From Candidatus Nealsoniibacteriota bacterium (GTDB lineage: Bacteria > Patescibacteriota > Minisyncoccia > Minisyncoccales > PWPS01): DNA of 33,900 nucleotides. Below, piece by piece: positions 31,187-33,900 of the stretch; the stretch's first letter is position 1, and every line of letters begins with the position of its first letter. The notes beneath the pieces were generated by a model. That model did not search any database and was not told the origin of the DNA. It saw only the letters and a list, made by a program, of their open reading frames with translations. Both the position numbers and the translations under genes were made by a program. The stretch is from NCBI GenBank assembly GCA_003554445.1, contig PWGJ01000004.1, positions 1 to 33,900 on the forward strand, given 5' to 3'.

Positions 31187-31215
31187 TTGACTTTTTATTA
31201 TTTATATACTATAAT
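31187..31215 (+). promoter_or_regulatory. Consensus promoter of the GerMN-like gene
   Basis: TTGACT (31187-31192), a 17-nt spacer and a perfect TATAAT (31210-31215). A Shine-Dalgarno AAGGAGGT (31223-31230) lies 7 nt before the ATG at 31238. This promoter is back to back with that of mscS, with 6 bp between the two -35 boxes. Confidence 0.7.
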
Positions 31216-31237
31216 AAAATATAAGGAGGTAGTGAAA

Positions 31238-31699
31238 ATGAAAAAGATTTTAATTGTACTTTTACTTTTACTTATTGTTTTACTCGGTCAAGCTAACGTT
31301 GATGCTGGCAGTGGTAGTAGAACTGAGATGGTGCCGATATTCACTACGAATTACCGCATGTCAGAGACTCTAACGAATTATCCGTTTTTCCCGGTTTATC
31401 GAGAGGTAGATTCTGAAGCACCAATAACTTCAGCTATAAAAACCCTGCTGAGGATAGAATTTACCGAGTCGGAAAAAGGTTTTGAATCAGAATGGAGTGA
31501 AAACAAAAATGTCCAGTTAGTGGGGGTTAACCTTCAAGACAAATTGCTGACCATCAAACTTTCCGATCCGCATAGATTTACTTCCGGTGGATCTTACAAA
31601 GCCACCAGTTTGAAAAAACAATTAAAAATGACTGTACTACAATTTAGTAAGGTCGAAAAGGTACAATTTGAAGGGCCGGAGGATTTATTCCAGCCCTGA
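31238..31699 (+). CDS. Secreted GerMN-like domain protein
   Basis: A 153-aa exported protein with a signal peptide (MKKILIVLLLLLIVLLG, cleavage probably near residue 22). The mature part resembles a GerMN domain: APITSAIKTLLRIEFTESEKGF, a strand LLTIKLSDPHRFTSGG, and an end QLKMTVLQFSKVEKVQFEGP. GerMN domains occur in spore germination and envelope lipoproteins, with unknown molecular role. The true start is 31238, fixed by the Shine-Dalgarno site AAGGAGGT; an upstream in-frame ATG at 31187 lies on the promoter. It forms a single-gene unit between a consensus promoter and a terminator, which suggests good expression. Confidence 0.7.
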   Translation: MKKILIVLLLLLIVLLGQANVDAGSGSRTEMVPIFTTNYRMSETLTNYPFFPVYREVDSEAPITSAIKTLLRIEFTESEKGFESEWSENKNVQLVGVNLQDKLLTIKLSDPHRFTSGGSYKATSLKKQLKMTVLQFSKVEKVQFEGPEDLFQP

Positions 31700-31713
31700 T
31701 CACAAAAAAAGAG

Positions 31714-31744
31714 CCCCGTTTTGCTTAAAAAAACGGGGTTTTTT
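31714..31744 (+). terminator. Intrinsic terminator after the GerMN-like gene
   Basis: Stem CCCCGTTTT/AAAACGGGG (31714-31722 and 31730-31738) followed by TTTTTT. The -35 box of the next promoter starts at 31746, two bases after the T-tract. Confidence 0.9.
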
Positions 31745-31745
31745 C

Positions 31746-31773
31746 TTGACATTCATTATTATAATTGTATTAT
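31746..31773 (+). promoter_or_regulatory. Promoter of the 272-aa secreted protein
   Basis: A perfect TTGACA (31746-31751), a 16-nt spacer and TATTAT (31768-31773). The Shine-Dalgarno stretch GAGGGAGGGA (31781-31790) precedes the ATG at 31796. Confidence 0.65.
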
Positions 31774-31795
31774 AAAAAAAGAGGGAGGGATAATC

Positions 31796-32614
31796 ATGTT
31801 AAAGCGCGTAGTTCTTTTCATTATTATTATCTTATTGGTGGTCAGCGCTCCTGCACTTACAGAGGAGGTAGCTGTTCAAGTTGATGACAATTATCTCACC
31901 TATTCTGAATACGAAAACAGACTTCTTTTTGTTAAAGACCTGTACCCTGTTGACGAAGAGACTACTGAAGGTGTTGCAGAATTGCACAAAGGGCGAATAG
32001 AAATAGAGAGAGTGAAAATAGTTAAAGACTTTATTAAACATCAAGCTGCTAAGAGTTTACTTCAGGAAAATAATTTAAGCTTGAGAAAAGAAGAGTTTCA
32101 CGACTATCTAGAGAGAAGAAGGGCACAAGAAATACTCACTGAAGATTACTATGATAAAGAGGATTCTGCAGTTGATCGTAATAGAATTTCACATGAATAT
32201 ATGAGATTTTTAGATAGAGAGTTAATAGATTTAGATATAACTAAAACTTTTCGTGAATACCGCAAGGATAAGCCGCAATATCTATTTAGTCTTGACAGAT
32301 TGATCGAAGAATCCGAGATTCGTGGTGCAGTAACTCTTCTAGCTTTCAAAGTCTTTTATGGAGAGGCTGAAAAAGAATTTGAAGAAAATAAAGAGGAGCA
32401 CTTCAAAGAGTTCGAACAAATGTGGGAGAAAGAAAAAGAAACAATTAAACAGCATGGGATAGAAAAAGAAGACTTTTTTGAAAATGCCACCCATAATAAA
32501 ATCGTCCAAATAGCTAAAAAAATAACTCTTGACCACCTTGAAAAAAGGATTGACGAATTTAATATAGAAATCAATCTTGATATTGAATTAAATAATGGTT
32601 ATAACCCTACTTGA
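31796..32614 (+). CDS. Secreted protein with SurA-N-like region, function unknown
   Basis: A 272-aa exported protein. The signal peptide (MLKRVVLFIIIILLVVSAPA) is followed by VAVQVDDNYLTYSEYENRLLF, which resembles the start of SurA/PrsA-type chaperone N-terminal domains. The next 70 residues are helical and charged, and no PPIase domain follows. The remainder is very rich in Glu and Lys (about 190-260) and may form a coiled coil. The true start is 31796, set by the Shine-Dalgarno site; the open frame to 31721 runs over the promoter and terminator. The last codons, Asn-Pro-Thr-stop, lie in the arm of the bidirectional terminator. The SurA relation is tentative. Confidence 0.65.
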   Translation: MLKRVVLFIIIILLVVSAPALTEEVAVQVDDNYLTYSEYENRLLFVKDLYPVDEETTEGVAELHKGRIEIERVKIVKDFIKHQAAKSLLQENNLSLRKEEFHDYLERRRAQEILTEDYYDKEDSAVDRNRISHEYMRFLDRELIDLDITKTFREYRKDKPQYLFSLDRLIEESEIRGAVTLLAFKVFYGEAEKEFEENKEEHFKEFEQMWEKEKETIKQHGIEKEDFFENATHNKIVQIAKKITLDHLEKRIDEFNIEINLDIELNNGYNPT

Positions 32615-32634
32615 ATTAAGTAGGGTTTTTTTCT
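32603..32634. terminator. Bidirectional terminator that encodes both C-termini
   Basis: Perfect 10-bp stem AACCCTACTT/AAGTAGGGTT (32603-32612 and 32618-32627) with loop GAATT and a T-tract on the plus strand. The left arm encodes Asn-Pro-Thr and the first base of the TGA of the plus-strand gene. The right arm encodes Asn-Pro-Thr and the first base of the TAA of truB on the minus strand. The two stop codons are separated by one base. Confidence 0.85.
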
Positions 32635-33284
32635 TTTAATTCATCTAATTTATAAGAGTTTTTCAAATTAAATTCTCCAACTTTAGTTCTTACAAGATCG
32701 GCAAGAAGCCCGCCGGTTTCTAGTTTTTCCCCTAAATCCCTGGCAATTGCCCTGATATAGACTCCGGGACCGGTGGTTATTTTAAGCTCAATCTTGGGAT
32801 AATCGTAATTGATGAGCTCGATATCTTTAACGATTACTTTTCTTGCCGGAGGTTCGGGGTCTTTTCCTTCTCGAGCAAGTTTATAGCTTGGTGTTCCATT
32901 AATTTTAACTGCACTATAGACGGGTGGAATTTGCTCAATTGTCCCGGTGAATTCTTCTAATTTACTCTCTACTTCTTCGATTTTGGGAATTTTTTGAACA
33001 TCAACCGCTTTAATTCTTCCCTCCTTGTCATCCGTATCACTAACTTTTCCCAATTCGATAATTGCCTTATACTCTTTCTCACTGTTACGATATTTTGAAA
33101 TTTTTTTGGTGTATTGACGTCCTACTGCTACAACTAAAATACCTTTTGCGGCCGGATCCAGCGTCCCCGCATGCCCGATTTTACTTATACCGGTAATTTT
33201 TCTCAATTCATCTATAATATCATGAGAAGTTGGTCCTGCGGGTTTGTAAACTCCAAAAAATCCGTTTTTACTCTCCTCTTTCAT
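32616..33284 (-). CDS. truB: tRNA pseudouridine(55) synthase
   Basis: Makes pseudouridine 55 in the T-loop of tRNAs. With the start at 33284 the protein is 222 aa, slightly short because the C-terminal PUA-type domain is reduced. The catalytic Asp lies in KIGHAGTLDPAAKGIL; other family blocks are GFFGVYKPAGPTSHDII, QIPPVYSAVKINGTPSYKLAREG and GPGVYIRAIARDLG. In-frame ATGs also exist at 33320 and 33290; the earliest would overlap the upstream gene by 53 bp, so 33284 or 33290 is preferred. It is cotranscribed with the SPFH gene. Its last three residues lie in the bidirectional terminator. Confidence 0.93.
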   Translation of the reverse strand: MKEESKNGFFGVYKPAGPTSHDIIDELRKITGISKIGHAGTLDPAAKGILVVAVGRQYTKKISKYRNSEKEYKAIIELGKVSDTDDKEGRIKAVDVQKIPKIEEVESKLEEFTGTIEQIPPVYSAVKINGTPSYKLAREGKDPEPPARKVIVKDIELINYDYPKIELKITTGPGVYIRAIARDLGEKLETGGLLADLVRTKVGEFNLKNSYKLDELKEKNPT

Positions 33285-33900
33285 CTTCATCTCTTTTTTG
33301 TATCTTTTGAAACATTTCAATAAGCTCTACCGGGAACAATATACTCGTATTTTCTTCCTTGGCCGCATCGGCGAGAGTTTCCAAGTATCTTAATGTTATC
33401 GGGGCCGCATCCAAAACTTCTCCCGCCTCTTTTAACTTTTGAGCCGCCTGATACTCACCTTCAGCCAGAATAATTTTTCCTCTTTTCGCTCTTTCCGCTT
33501 CCGCTTGTCTGGCTATTGACCTCTGCATATTTTCCGGAACCTCAACATGTTTAACCTCTACGGAAGTAACCTTTATCCCCCAGGGGTCGGTAGCTTTGTC
33601 TATTACCTCGTGAAGTTTATCATTGATTTTTTCTCTTTCCGAAAGAATTTCATCCAATTCCGAAGCACCCGCCACTCCTCTTAGAGTTGTTTGTGACACT
33701 TCCGACGTCGCCTTTCTGAAGTTTTCCACCTCTATCATCGCTTTTTCGGGATCGATTATCTTATAATAAACGACCGCATCGACTCTCACCGGAACATTAT
33801 CCTTGGTTATTACTTCTTGAGGCGGAACGTCTTGAGTGATAATTCTCAAATCCACCCTTTCCATTTTATCTATAAAGGGAATAAGTAAGAAAAGACCCGG
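33268..33900 (-). CDS. SPFH/stomatin-like (slipin) protein, partial
   Basis: Membrane-scaffold protein of the SPFH (Band 7) family, cut by the right window edge: the frame continues upstream of the ATG at 33864 through the family sequence PGLFLLIPFIDK to base 33900. The rest shows RVDLRIITQDVPPQEVITKDN, VDAVVYYKIIDPEKAMIEVEN, the block ATDPWGIKVTSVEVKHVEVPE, a charged coiled coil (ARQAEAERAKRGKIILAEGE) and the C-terminal NTSILFPVELIEMF. The missing part should hold the N-terminal membrane segment. The ATG at 33864 is internal, not the true start. The NfeD partner often found with slipins is not visible. Confidence 0.92.
   Translation of the reverse strand, partial: PGLFLLIPFIDKMERVDLRIITQDVPPQEVITKDNVPVRVDAVVYYKIIDPEKAMIEVENFRKATSEVSQTTLRGVAGASELDEILSEREKINDKLHEVIDKATDPWGIKVTSVEVKHVEVPENMQRSIARQAEAERAKRGKIILAEGEYQAAQKLKEAGEVLDAAPITLRYLETLADAAKEENTSILFPVELIEMFQKIQKRDEDERGE

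Noticed and set aside
31187-31237. Upstream start for the GerMN-like protein at 31187
   Set aside because: This stretch holds the -35 and -10 boxes and the Shine-Dalgarno site; the signal peptide begins at the ATG at 31238.
31721-31795. Upstream start for the 272-aa secreted protein at 31721
   Set aside because: It would run through the terminator and the TTGACA promoter; the signal peptide and Shine-Dalgarno site point to 31796.

Overview
This AT-rich bacterial window looks like a Candidatus Patescibacteria (CPR) chromosome, most likely Parcubacteria-like. This is inferred from protein character, not from a marker-gene search. The signs are tightly packed genes with 1-26 bp overlaps, a divergent CTP synthase, a shortened AspRS, a MraY with the MGETG variant, a complete peptidoglycan pathway segment, and bL9 and bL27 ribosomal proteins. 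TGA is used as a normal stop (for example pyrG and galU), so the code is standard and not the UGA-Gly code of Gracilibacteria and Absconditabacteria.

Left part (1-5400): the window opens with a fold-back inverted repeat that cuts into an MTTase-family gene. The plus-strand genes ctpA, rplI and pyrG follow, then rpmA on the minus strand, a small membrane protein, and a Xer tyrosine recombinase. Just upstream of xer lies a 28-bp dif-like site (5374-5401), between a consensus promoter and the xer start codon. Genes left of it run mostly rightwards and genes right of it mostly leftwards, as expected if this is the replication terminus.

Middle (5472-19162, minus strand): one long transcription unit runs receiver - aspS - dacA - mraY - murD - ftsW - murG - gltX - small secreted protein. 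It is a cell-wall synthesis cluster flanked by two tRNA synthetases and headed by a stand-alone response-regulator receiver domain. Upstream are a conserved Cys-containing orphan, trigger factor, a YjbQ protein, and the unit thpR - murC - acidic membrane protein.

19290-23527 (plus): an AmmeMemoRadiSam cluster (radical SAM enzyme, LigB/Memo-like protein, AMMECR1 protein) has an unexplained 97-aa gene inside it. It continues into an unusual protein that keeps only the DNA-binding half of a Xer recombinase, then fmt.

23505-31143 (minus): an envelope and osmotic-stress operon runs mscS - two tandem CPA2 antiporters with RCK domains - spoIIM-like - pgeF - galU. A structured intergenic region with its own promoter follows, then ybaB and tsaC. 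The end of the window (31238-33900) has two secreted proteins with strong promoters and Shine-Dalgarno sites (GerMN-like and SurA-N-like), then truB and a partial SPFH/slipin gene on the minus strand. A bidirectional terminator at 32603-32627 encodes the identical last three residues of the two genes converging on it.

No tRNA, rRNA, CRISPR array or insertion sequence was seen, and no gene-free stretch exceeds about 140 bases.
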